NCBI RefSeq assembly: GCF_016862175.1
Contig: NZ_BOML01000056.1
Span: forward strand, 62,001-126,000
DNA: 64,000 nucleotides
From: Paractinoplanes durhamensis
GTDB lineage: Bacteria > Actinomycetota > Actinomycetes > Mycobacteriales > Micromonosporaceae
Reading direction: 5' to 3'
Part shown: piece by piece, positions 40,442 through 47,745 of the stretch
Position numbering within the stretch: position 1 is the first letter of the stretch
How the letters are laid out: each line of letters opens with the position of its first letter
Translations under genes and position numbers: made by a program
The notes under the pieces: model-generated
The model's input: the letters and a program-made list of their open reading frames with translations, nothing else
What the model was told of the DNA's origin: nothing
Database searches by the model: none

Positions 40442-41664
40442 GCTCTGACCCCCGGATGGAATTTCGGCACTCGCATGCTCACCTTCGTCCCCGCGCCGGG
40501 CGCGGTCTCCACCACCAGACCGAAGCGATCGCCGAAGACCGAGCGCAGGCGTTCGTCCACATTGGTGAGTCCGACGTGCTGCCCGTCGTCGGACTCCGCA
40601 CTGCCGGACGCGAACACCGCCGGATCCATCCCGACGCCGTCGTCCTCGACCGTGATGTGGCACTCGGCGCCCGCGTCCCGAGCTTCGATGCTCACCATAC
40701 CGACGCCCGGCTTTCGGGACAGGCCGTGCCGGACCGCGTTCTCCACCAGCGGCTGCAGGCAGAGAAAGGGCAGGCTGACCGGCAGTACCTCGGGCGCGAT
40801 CTGCAACCGGACCTGCAGGCGGTCGCCGAAGCGGGCCCGCTCGATGGTGAGATAGCGGTCGATCGAGCGGAGCTCCTCGGCGAGCGTGGTGAAGTCGCCG
40901 TGCGCCCGGAACGAGTAGCGGGTGAACTCGGCGAACTCCAGGATCAGCTCGCGGGCGCGCTCCGGGTCGGTGCGCACGAACGAGGCGATCGCGGTGAGCG
41001 CGTTGTAGATGAAGTGCGGGCTGATCTGCGCCCGCAGCGCCCGCACCTCGGCCCGGGCCAGCCGCTCCCGGGACGAGTCGAGCTCGGCCAGCGCGATCTG
41101 CGACGCGGCCCAGCGCGCCGCCTCCAGGGTGGCCTGCACCAGGCCGGGGACCGGATGGTCGTCGGCCACCGCGACCAGGGCGGCGGTGGCCCGGCCGTCC
41201 GGGCCGGCCAGCGGCGCCACCACGGCCCCGCGGACCACGCAGTCGACCCGGTCACAGGGCAGGTCGGCGGCGGCGAGCACGACCGAGCGGTGGGTGCTCA
41301 GGGCGCGCTTGGCGGCGGCCGTGAACTGCTCGCCGTGGTGACTGCCGCGCCCGTCGAAGGCCAGGCTGCGCTCGCCGTCGTCGATGGTCAGGCCGACCGC
41401 GCCGACCAGGGCCCGCAGGTGCCGGGCCGCTTTGCCGGCGCTGGCCGCGGTCAGGCCGCCGCGCAACGGCTCGGCGGCGAGGGCGGCGGTGTGCAGCACG
41501 TCGTAGGTGGCCCGCTGCATGGCGGTGGCGATGCCGCGCCGGGCCCGCAGCCGGACGACGGCGACCACCGCGGCGGCCAGAGCGGCGATCACCGCGACCA
41601 CCGCGAGAGCGCTCCCCAGCTGTCCGGCCACGCTGGAGATGTTATGGCCACGAAACACGGCCAT
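40438..41664 (-). CDS. LytS/YpdA-like sensor histidine kinase
   Basis: A 408-residue kinase. One N-terminal helix (GSALAVVAVIAALAAAVVAVV) is followed by a GAF-like region (residues 50-190), then the His_kinase H-box ISPHFIYNAL with H217 and an ATPase domain with LCLQPLVENAVRHGL and VEDDGVGMDP. It lacks the multi-helix 5TM sensor of classical LytS. ATG at 41664 (MAVFRGHNIS); the start codon lies in one arm of an inverted repeat (41641-41667). Coupled to the LytTR regulator through two mini-ORFs. It is divergent from the PET-hydrolase-like gene. Confidence 0.9.
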   Translation of the reverse strand: MAVFRGHNISSVAGQLGSALAVVAVIAALAAAVVAVVRLRARRGIATAMQRATYDVLHTAALAAEPLRGGLTAASAGKAARHLRALVGAVGLTIDDGERSLAFDGRGSHHGEQFTAAAKRALSTHRSVVLAAADLPCDRVDCVVRGAVVAPLAGPDGRATAALVAVADDHPVPGLVQATLEAARWAASQIALAELDSSRERLARAEVRALRAQISPHFIYNALTAIASFVRTDPERARELILEFAEFTRYSFRAHGDFTTLAEELRSIDRYLTIERARFGDRLQVRLQIAPEVLPVSLPFLCLQPLVENAVRHGLSRKPGVGMVSIEARDAGAECHITVEDDGVGMDPAVFASGSAESDDGQHVGLTNVDERLRSVFGDRFGLVVETAPGAGTKVSMRVPKFHPGVRA

Positions 41665-41667
41665 AAC
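41641..41667 (-). promoter_or_regulatory. Inverted repeat covering the lytS start codon
   Basis: GTTATGGCC (41641-41649) and GGCCATAAC (41659-41667) are perfect 9-bp arms around a 9-nt loop. In the mRNA the ATG would be paired in the stem, so the element could mask the start or act as a DNA operator. Confidence 0.55.
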
Positions 41668-41691
41668 TTGTTGGCAGGGAGCCAATTGGGA

Positions 41692-41705
41692 TTACCAGGT
41701 GGTAA
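41692..41705. promoter_or_regulatory. TTACCA-GG-TGGTAA palindrome
   Basis: Perfect 6-bp arms around GG in the 135-nt divergent region between the LytS-like kinase and the cutinase-like gene. A second short inverted repeat, ATCGAG-ACAT-CTCGAT, lies at 41720-41735. Confidence 0.5.
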
Positions 41706-41799
41706 CAATTTTTAACAGCATCGAGACATCTCGATTCAGCGAGGTCAGAAGCCTCGATGGATCTCCTCGCAGCAGTACCCACACCCTGGGGAGAGCTAG

Positions 41800-42687
41800 A
41801 TGTCCACACCGACCCGGCGAAATAGGGGCACCGTCCGTAATGCCCTGATCGCCGTGTTCGCCATGATCCTTGCGTTCGTGGCGGCTCCCACCGCACCCGC
41901 TCTGGCCGCGAATCCGTACGAGCGTGGCCCGGCCCCGACCAAGGCGAGCATCGAAGCCACCACCGGCTACTTCGCCACCGCCAAGGTCACGGTCGCCAAG
42001 TCGAGCGTCTCCGGCTTCGGCGGCGGCACCATCTACTACCCGACCAGCACCACGTCCGGCACGTTCGGCGCCATCGCCCTCGTGCCCGGCTTCACCAACG
42101 TGCAGTCGGCCGTGGCCTGGCTCGGCCCGCGCGTCGCGTCGCAGGGCTTCGTCGTGTTCATCATCGACACGAACAGCGTCTACGACTCGCCCGACTCCCG
42201 TGGCACGCAGCTGCTCGCGGCGCTCGACTACCTGACCAACACCAGCACGGTGAAGAGCCGCGTCGACGCGACCCGGCTCGGCGTGATGGGTTACTCGATG
42301 GGTGGCGGTGGCGCCCTGTCGGCCACCAAGACCCGGACGTCGATCAAGGCCAGCGTGCCGATGGCGCCTTACCACAGCACCAAGACCTGGACGACGGTCA
42401 AGACGCCGACCCTGATCGTCACCGGCCAGAGCGACACCACCGCGCCGCCGGCGTCGCACGGCCTGGCGTTCTACAACAGCCTGTCGACCTCCATCGACAA
42501 GGCCTACATGGAGCTGAAGGGCGCCGGGCACAGCGCCCCGACGTCGGCGAACACGACGATCGCGAAGTACAGCATCTCCTGGTTCAAGCGGTTCATCGAC
42601 GACGACACCCGCTACGACCAGTTCCTGTGCCCGAACCCGACCGACACCACCATCTCGTCCTACAAGAGCACCTGCAACTACAGCTGA
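41800..42687 (+). CDS. Secreted cutinase/PET-hydrolase-like alpha/beta hydrolase
   Basis: A 295-residue secreted esterase. The signal peptide ends near ALAA (residue 37) and mature NPYERGPAPTKASIEATTG matches the actinobacterial polyester hydrolase family (Thermobifida cutinases, LCC, IsPETase relatives). Catalytic residues: S166 (GYSMGGG), D212 (GQSDTTAP), H244 (GAGHSAP). The oxyanion Tyr of thermophilic cutinases is F98 (PGFTN), and the subsite Trp near the PWH motif is Y191 (APYHS). C277 and C292 form the usual C-terminal disulfide. Probable substrates are cutin or plant polyesters. GGGGAGAG lies about 5 nt upstream of the ATG at 41800. The LytSR genes are divergent. Confidence 0.9.
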   Translation: MSTPTRRNRGTVRNALIAVFAMILAFVAAPTAPALAANPYERGPAPTKASIEATTGYFATAKVTVAKSSVSGFGGGTIYYPTSTTSGTFGAIALVPGFTNVQSAVAWLGPRVASQGFVVFIIDTNSVYDSPDSRGTQLLAALDYLTNTSTVKSRVDATRLGVMGYSMGGGGALSATKTRTSIKASVPMAPYHSTKTWTTVKTPTLIVTGQSDTTAPPASHGLAFYNSLSTSIDKAYMELKGAGHSAPTSANTTIAKYSISWFKRFIDDDTRYDQFLCPNPTDTTISSYKSTCNYS

Positions 42688-42688
42688 T

Positions 42689-42814
42689 CTAGCGGCGTAG
42701 GCCGTCGGTCAGCAGATCGAGCAGGCGAGAGGCAAGTTCACGCTGGTGTTCCTCGGCGGCGATCAACGTGATCCCGTCGAGGGACATCAGCAGATCGTTC
42801 GGATCCACCCCGGG
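42689..42814 (-). pseudogene. C-terminal remnant of a TetR-family regulator
   Basis: Reading leftward from just below the sugar transferase stop, an open frame starting VDPNDLLMSLDGITLIAAEE and ending LASRLLDLLTDGLRR-stop resembles the last ~40 residues of TetR-family regulators. No DNA-binding N-terminus is present, and the frame runs directly into the upstream gene's TGA, so this is a truncated fragment. It is too short to be confident about the family. Confidence 0.45.
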
Positions 42815-44461
42815 TCAGTAGGCGCCCTTGCGCTTCAGGACGACCCAGATCGTGCGCCAGAGGATGCCCAGGTCGTAGGTGAGTGACCAGTTGTCGACGT
42901 AGTAGAGGTCGAGCCGGACCGCCTCGTCCCAGGACAGGTCGGAGCGGCCGGAGACCTGCCACAGGCCGGTCATGCCCGGGCGGACCAGCAGGCGGCGGCG
43001 CACGTCACCCAGGTAGTCGCCGTCCTCGGCGGGCAGCGGGCGCGGGCCGACCAGCGACATCTCGCCCTTCAGCACGTTGATCAGCTGGGGCAGCTCGTCC
43101 ATCGAGGTGGCCCGCAGCTTCTGCCCGAAGGAGAAGATCCGCGGATCCTCCTTCATCTTGAACATCATGCCGTCGGACTCGTTGAGCTCCTCGAGCGTGG
43201 CCTTGCGCTCCTCGGCATCCACATACATCGTCCGGAACTTCCACACCCGGAAGGTGCGGCCCTCGTGGCCGACCCGGGGCTGCCGGAAGAACACCGGGCC
43301 GGGGTCGGAGAGCCGGATGCCGAGCGCGATGACCGCCAGGAACGGGCTGAGCAGCAGCAGGCCGAGGCCGGCCGCGACCCGGTCGAGCAGGTTTTTGGTC
43401 AGCCAGCCGGGGCCGGAGAGGGTCGGCTCCTCGACGTGCAGCAGCGGCAGACCCTCGATCGGGCGGATGTGCACGCGCGGGCCGGCGATGTCGGTGAGCT
43501 GCGGCGCGACCACCAGGTCGACGCCGGTGCCCTCCAGCTGCCAGGCCAGCCGGCGCAGCTCGCCCGGCTCGGCGCTGGCCGAGCCGCACACCGCGATCGT
43601 GTCCGCACCGACCTCGCGCACCAGGGACAGCAGGTCACGGGTCGCGTAGACCGGGACCGGGGTCTCGATGCCGCGGGCCGCCGCGTAGCCGTCGGTCAGG
43701 TGGATGGCGACCGGGATCAGGCCGGCCGCCGGGGAGCGGGTGACCGCCGTGTAGACCTCGAGGGCCTCCGGCAGCGTGCCGACCAGGATCATCCGGTGCG
43801 CGCCGTGGCCGTACCGCCGGCGGGCCAGGTGCAGCACCTGCCGCGCGGCGACCCGGTCGAAGATGAGGAAGAAGAGAGCGCTCACCGAGACCATCGCGAC
43901 CGTGCCGCGGGACAGGCCGGTCTTGGTGGCGAACGCGAGCAGCGACACGCAGGCCACCACGGTGACCGACGTGCGGACGATCCGCTTGAACTCCTCGCTG
44001 CCCAGGCCCAGATAGCGGCGGTCGTAGGTGCCGTTCGCCCAGAGCAGGATCAGCCAGCCGAGCGGCAGCACGAGGTAGGCGAAGAACGAGAACAGCTCGC
44101 CGCCGTGCAGGAACCAGAGGCTGCGCTGGTCGAAACCGGACTTCGACTTCTCCAGCAGGGTGGAGGCGAGATAGCTGGCCAGCAACACCGCGAGAAGATC
44201 AAGAATAACCAGGGCCAGCGTGTACGGCCGGTGCCAGCGGGACAGGCGCTTGTGCGTCCGGTTCCAGGCCGACCGGGCCACGCCGTTGCTCGGCGGCTGG
44301 TCCGGCTGCCACTCGAAGCTGTCGTACGGCACGGGTTTGCTCCGGCTGCTGTCGGTAACCGGGCGTCGCAGGCTTGTCGTCACGTCGCCTACGTCCTCCC
44401 GCATCCGGAAAAGATTACGCACCGCCACGAGCTTTCGGGTCTCGGCCAGTGCGGCCGTCAC
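42815..44461 (-). CDS. Polyprenyl-phosphate sugar-1-phosphate transferase (WcaJ-like)
   Basis: A 548-residue membrane enzyme that starts extracellular polysaccharide repeat units by placing a sugar-1-phosphate on undecaprenyl phosphate. Four N-terminal helices are followed by a Rossmann-like CoA-binding domain (MILVGTLPEALEVY) and a fifth helix (LLDRVAAGLGLLLLSPFLAVIALG). The catalytic transferase domain shows VWKFRTMYVDAE, KLRATSMDELPQLINVL, MSLVGPRPLP and RPGMTGLWQVSGRSDLSW. Start uncertain: GTG 44461 follows the -10 box at 44497-44502; GTG 44383 with GGGAGG 11 nt upstream is an alternative. Neighbouring GT4 suggests a polysaccharide locus, though it is not a full cluster here. Confidence 0.9.
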   Translation of the reverse strand: MTAALAETRKLVAVRNLFRMREDVGDVTTSLRRPVTDSSRSKPVPYDSFEWQPDQPPSNGVARSAWNRTHKRLSRWHRPYTLALVILDLLAVLLASYLASTLLEKSKSGFDQRSLWFLHGGELFSFFAYLVLPLGWLILLWANGTYDRRYLGLGSEEFKRIVRTSVTVVACVSLLAFATKTGLSRGTVAMVSVSALFFLIFDRVAARQVLHLARRRYGHGAHRMILVGTLPEALEVYTAVTRSPAAGLIPVAIHLTDGYAAARGIETPVPVYATRDLLSLVREVGADTIAVCGSASAEPGELRRLAWQLEGTGVDLVVAPQLTDIAGPRVHIRPIEGLPLLHVEEPTLSGPGWLTKNLLDRVAAGLGLLLLSPFLAVIALGIRLSDPGPVFFRQPRVGHEGRTFRVWKFRTMYVDAEERKATLEELNESDGMMFKMKEDPRIFSFGQKLRATSMDELPQLINVLKGEMSLVGPRPLPAEDGDYLGDVRRRLLVRPGMTGLWQVSGRSDLSWDEAVRLDLYYVDNWSLTYDLGILWRTIWVVLKRKGAY

Positions 44462-44496
44462 CCGTCGACCCCGTCTGGGTTGCCTGGGACCGGGCC

Positions 44497-44502
44497 ACTA
44501 TA
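44497..44502 (-). promoter_or_regulatory. Probable -10 box for the sugar transferase gene
   Basis: TATAGT on the minus strand, about 36 nt before the GTG at 44461. No TTGACA-like -35 is seen, so an activator or another sigma factor may be used. Confidence 0.45.
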
Positions 44503-44586
44503 CCGATGGAACCGGGAGAACGGAGTGCACGTCGCGCAGCCTGTACCGCGCCGAGTTGCTTGTGTACGCAGAGTAACGAGTGGGTG

Positions 44587-45447
44587 CTATCGAATCAGCT
44601 TGGAGAGGCGCCGGTCGGCCAGCGGTTTGCCGCCGGTCTGACACGTTGCGCAATACTGCAGACTCTTGTCGGCGAAGGAAACTTCACGCACCGTATCCCC
44701 GCAGATCGGGCAGGGCAGACCGGTACGCGCGTGCACCCGCATCCCGGCCCGCTTCTCGCCCTTGAGCGTGGCCGCCTTCTGCCCGACCGAGCGGGCCACC
44801 GCATCCGTCTCGACCTCGCGCATCGCCCGGTAGAGCTCGGCCATCTGCTCGTCGGTGATCTTCCCGGTGAGCGCGAACGGCGACATCTTGGCGACGTGCA
44901 GGATCTCGTCGGAGTACGCGTTGCCGATGCCGGCCAGCACCTCCTGGTCGACCAGCACGCCCTTGATCTGGCCGTTGCGCGACCGGATGCGCTCGGCGAA
45001 CTCGCTCTCGGCGAGGGCCAGCGCGTCCGGGCCGAGCCGGGCCACGCCGGGCACCGCGGCCGGGTCGCGCACCAGGTAGGCGGCGAGCGACTTCTGGGTG
45101 CCGGCCTCGGTCAGGTCGAACCCGGAGCCGTCGTCGAGCCGCATCCGCAGCGCGATCGGGCCGCTGCCCGGCTTGAGCGGCGCCGGCGACTTGAACGCGT
45201 CGCGGTAGTGCAGCCAGCCGGCCCGGGCCAGGTGGACGACCAGATGAAGGTCGTCGCCGAGCCCGATGTCCAGAAATTTGCCGTGCCGGCCGGCGTCGCG
45301 CACGGTCATCCCGGCGACGGCGGAGGCGGGCGGGTCGTAGGTCTTCAGCGCGCTGAACGAGGGCACCTCGAGGCGCTCGACGGTGTGGCCGACGGCCCGC
45401 TCGCGCAGATAGGCGGCGAGGGCCTCGACCTCGGGAAGTTCCGGCAC
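44587..45447 (-). CDS. Fpg/Nei family DNA glycosylase
   Basis: A 286-residue base-excision repair glycosylase/AP lyase. After Met removal the N-terminus is PELPEVE with catalytic Pro and Glu. The H2TH segment GQIKGVLVDQEVLAGIGNAYSDEIL and a zinc finger (CPICGDTV ... YCATCQTGG) are clear. The finger's usual Arg position reads DKSLQYC, with Lys, so base specificity may differ from classical MutM. GTG start at 45447; a long open reading upstream on this strand is an artefact of the GT4 gene. It is divergent from the glycosyltransferase with 66 nt between. Confidence 0.92.
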   Translation of the reverse strand: MPELPEVEALAAYLRERAVGHTVERLEVPSFSALKTYDPPASAVAGMTVRDAGRHGKFLDIGLGDDLHLVVHLARAGWLHYRDAFKSPAPLKPGSGPIALRMRLDDGSGFDLTEAGTQKSLAAYLVRDPAAVPGVARLGPDALALAESEFAERIRSRNGQIKGVLVDQEVLAGIGNAYSDEILHVAKMSPFALTGKITDEQMAELYRAMREVETDAVARSVGQKAATLKGEKRAGMRVHARTGLPCPICGDTVREVSFADKSLQYCATCQTGGKPLADRRLSKLIR

Positions 45448-45513
45448 GACATCCACGGTAGCGGTTTCCGCCGCGAAGAAGGGGTGAGCGATGCGGCCAG
45501 TAGGCTCCCAGCC

Positions 45514-46683
45514 GTGAAGGTCGTGGTTGCGCACAACCGTTATCGCGAGGCTGTTCCCTCCGGCGAGAACGTCATCGTGGACACCGAGATCGCCCAGCTG
45601 CGGGCGGCCGGCGTCGAAGTGCTGCCGTTCCAGCGCAGTTCCGACTCGATCGGCGACCTGCCGGCCGTGCAGAAGGCGCTGCTGCCGATCTCCCCGATCT
45701 ACGGCGGCCCGGCCCAGCGGGACCTCGCGAAACTGCTCGCCGACGAGCGTCCGGACGTGCTGCACCTGCACAACCCGTACCCGTTGCTGTCGCCCTGGGT
45801 TATTCGCACTGCGCACGCTCACGGGGTGCCGGTGCTGCAGACCGTGCACAACTACCGCCAGGTCTGCTCCTCGGGGCTGTATTTCCGGGACGGGCACAAC
45901 TGCCAGGACTGCCGGGGCAAGCTGGTCGGCTGGCCGGCCGTGAAGCACAAGTGTTACCGCGGCTCGGCCGCGCAGAGTGCGCTGATGGCGACCACCCTGG
46001 CCGTGCACCGGCCGACCTGGCGGTCGGTGGAGACGTACATCGCGCTCACCGACCGGATCGCCGCCCACCTGCGCGATTACGGCATCGCCGACGAGCGGAT
46101 CGTGGTGAAGCCGAACGCGTACCCGGATCCGGGTGAGCCGCAGCCGCTCGGCACCGGTTTTCTGTACGGCGGTCGACTCTCGCCGGAGAAGGGCCTCGAA
46201 CTGCTTCTGGACGCCTGGCGGCAGCATCCGGACGGGTCGCTGGGCCCGCTGCGGATCGCCGGCGACGGCGAGCTGCGGCCGCTGGCCGAGCGGGCCGCGG
46301 CCGAGCGTTCCGACGTGACCTATCTGGGCATCATCGACCGGCAGCAGATGACCGAGGAGCGCCGCTCGGCGGCCGTGGTGATCGCGGTGCCGACCTGGAA
46401 CGACACGCTGCCCACGGTGATCCTGGAGGCGATGGCCGACGGCCGGCCGGTTCTCGGCACGGCGGTCGGCGGCATCCCGTACCTCGTCGGGGAAGTGCCG
46501 GGCGAGACCGCCGGCTGGCTGGTCCCGCCGGAGCCGGCGGCGCTGGCCGCCGCCCTGCCGGTGGCCCGCGACGAGGCCGCCGGTCTCGCGAAGAGTGCCC
46601 GGAGTCGCTACCTGAGCGAATTCCACCCCGATGTGCTGACCGCCCGGCTGCTCGACATCTACCGCGAGATCACGCTCCGGTAG
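45514..46683 (+). CDS. Glycosyltransferase family 4
   Basis: A 389-residue GT-B fold enzyme. The N-terminal domain starts VKVVVAHNRYREAVPSGENVIVDTEIAQL, then DVLHLHNPYPLLSPWVI and LQTVHNYRQVCSSGLYFRDG with a CxxC pair (CQDCRG), a feature of a subgroup of bacterial GT4. The C-terminal nucleotide-sugar domain has YGGRLSPEKGLELLLDAW and the EX7E region PTWNDTLPTVILEAMADGRPVL. It probably acts in exopolysaccharide synthesis with the sugar transferase nearby. GTG start at 45514, weak ribosome site. Confidence 0.9.
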   Translation: MKVVVAHNRYREAVPSGENVIVDTEIAQLRAAGVEVLPFQRSSDSIGDLPAVQKALLPISPIYGGPAQRDLAKLLADERPDVLHLHNPYPLLSPWVIRTAHAHGVPVLQTVHNYRQVCSSGLYFRDGHNCQDCRGKLVGWPAVKHKCYRGSAAQSALMATTLAVHRPTWRSVETYIALTDRIAAHLRDYGIADERIVVKPNAYPDPGEPQPLGTGFLYGGRLSPEKGLELLLDAWRQHPDGSLGPLRIAGDGELRPLAERAAAERSDVTYLGIIDRQQMTEERRSAAVVIAVPTWNDTLPTVILEAMADGRPVLGTAVGGIPYLVGEVPGETAGWLVPPEPAALAAALPVARDEAAGLAKSARSRYLSEFHPDVLTARLLDIYREITLR

Positions 46684-46690
46684 CCCGCGG

Positions 46691-46861
46691 TCAACGGCAG
46701 GCCGGGCCGCCGATCGGCCGGTTGGATCGGGGCGGGACCCGCAGCGGCCGGACCTCGTCGGTGCCGACGCCGCGGCGTCGGCGATCCGGACAGGCCTGTC
46801 CGCCGGCCAGCGGGCCGGCCGCCAGGAGGACGGCGCCGAGCAAACGCAGTTGAGACTTCAT
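46691..46861 (-). CDS. Predicted small secreted basic peptide
   Basis: A 56-residue ORF on the minus strand. The N-terminus MKSQLRLLGAVLLAAGPLAG is a clean signal peptide, followed by a short mature part with two cysteines (GQACPDRRRRGVG... and ...GGPACR) that could form one disulfide. AGGAAA lies 6 nt before the ATG. The stop is 8 nt from the convergent glycosyltransferase stop. I do not recognise the peptide; it may follow the CDP-alcohol gene on the same transcript. Confidence 0.5.
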   Translation of the reverse strand: MKSQLRLLGAVLLAAGPLAGGQACPDRRRRGVGTDEVRPLRVPPRSNRPIGGPACR

Positions 46862-46956
46862 CCGTTTCCTGCTCCCCCGTTGATCATCACCAGGAAAGCA
46901 CGATAGTCACCGCCCTGGCGGGATACCGCCCCGCCGGACGAGTCGGATATATCAGG

Positions 46957-47745
46957 TCAGTCGCGCAGAGCGGCCCGGGCCGCGAAGACCACACTGGCCG
47001 CCAGGAAAGCCGCGTTGACGCAGGTGAACAGGCCGATGAACCAGATCGTCCACTGTGGCGCCACGATCAGCACGAGCCCGGCCAGGGCGATCACCGCGCC
47101 GTAGTCGCGGACCAGCTTGACCAGCCGGATCGGCATCGAACGGCTGGTCACCATGCTTGCCGCCTGCTCGCCGCCCTGCATCACCGACGTGACGAGGTTC
47201 ACCATCCAGGTGCCGGCGAACGCGGCCAGCAACCAGGCCGGGGTGTCGGACACCTGCGCCTTGGCGGTGGCGGCGAGCGCCGAGACCAGCGAGATCTGGA
47301 CGGCCACGTCGCAGAGCACGTCGAGCCGGCCACCGGCCGAACTCGTCCGGTGGGTGACCCGGGCCAGCTGGCCGTCGGAGCAGTCGAACGCGTACGCCAA
47401 TTGCCAGCCGACCAGCGCGATCAGGCCGATCGGCCAGGCCCACACCCGGCCGTCGGCCACCGGGCCGGCCGCCGCGATGACCACGAACGAGACCAGGCAG
47501 CCCAGGCCGAGATTCATGACGGTGAGCACCGACGGGGCGATGCCGCGCTTGTTAGCGCCGACCGCGATCCGGGCTCCGATGTGCTGACTGACAGCCTCGC
47601 TGAACAGTCCGCCCCCGCGATTCACCGCGTAATAGTCGGCCGCGGTGGGTGCGGCCGCAACCTTGCCCGCGCCCGGCTCACCGGGCGCCGCGGGAAATTC
47701 GGGAGGCTTGGACATGGAATCAGCGGTCTGTGACGGCTTCGACAT
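46957..47745 (-). CDS. CDP-alcohol phosphatidyltransferase family protein
   Basis: A 262-residue integral membrane enzyme, about six helices. The CDP-OH-P signature DCSDGQLARVTHRTSSAGGR continues to LDVLCD, giving the DxxDGxxAR...GxxxD...D metal and substrate ligands. It transfers a phosphoryl alcohol from a CDP-linked donor. Two starts are possible: ATG 47745 (overlapping the previous gene by 26 nt) or ATG 47715; both begin MSKP. It is the third gene of a nucleotidyltransferase-G1PDH-CDP-alcohol operon. Confidence 0.88.
   Translation of the reverse strand: MSKPSQTADSMSKPPEFPAAPGEPGAGKVAAAPTAADYYAVNRGGGLFSEAVSQHIGARIAVGANKRGIAPSVLTVMNLGLGCLVSFVVIAAAGPVADGRVWAWPIGLIALVGWQLAYAFDCSDGQLARVTHRTSSAGGRLDVLCDVAVQISLVSALAATAKAQVSDTPAWLLAAFAGTWMVNLVTSVMQGGEQAASMVTSRSMPIRLVKLVRDYGAVIALAGLVLIVAPQWTIWFIGLFTCVNAAFLAASVVFAARAALRD

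Larger units (their letters stand above)
40281..40445 (-). repeat. Tandemly duplicated junction between lytS and lytR
   Basis: A 68-nt unit (40282-40349) and an 89-nt unit (40350-40438) share near-identical sequence. The longer one carries a 21-nt, frame-preserving insertion. The identical stretch of 61 nt lies at 40295-40355 and 40384-40444. Both contain a stop/start overlap, and on the minus strand the motif GGTAGGCACAGC precedes ATG or GTG as a ribosome-binding site. Confidence 0.9.

Noticed and set aside
40281..40445. Insertion element or MITE
   Set aside because: No terminal inverted repeats or target-site duplication; it is a simple tandem duplication of the junction with in-frame ORFs.
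44587..46626. Possible 679-residue fusion of the Fpg/Nei glycosylase with an N-terminal extension
   Set aside because: The extension is the antisense of the GT4 gene. The glycosylase must start at the GTG at 45447 because catalytic Pro and Glu need to be residues 2 and 3.
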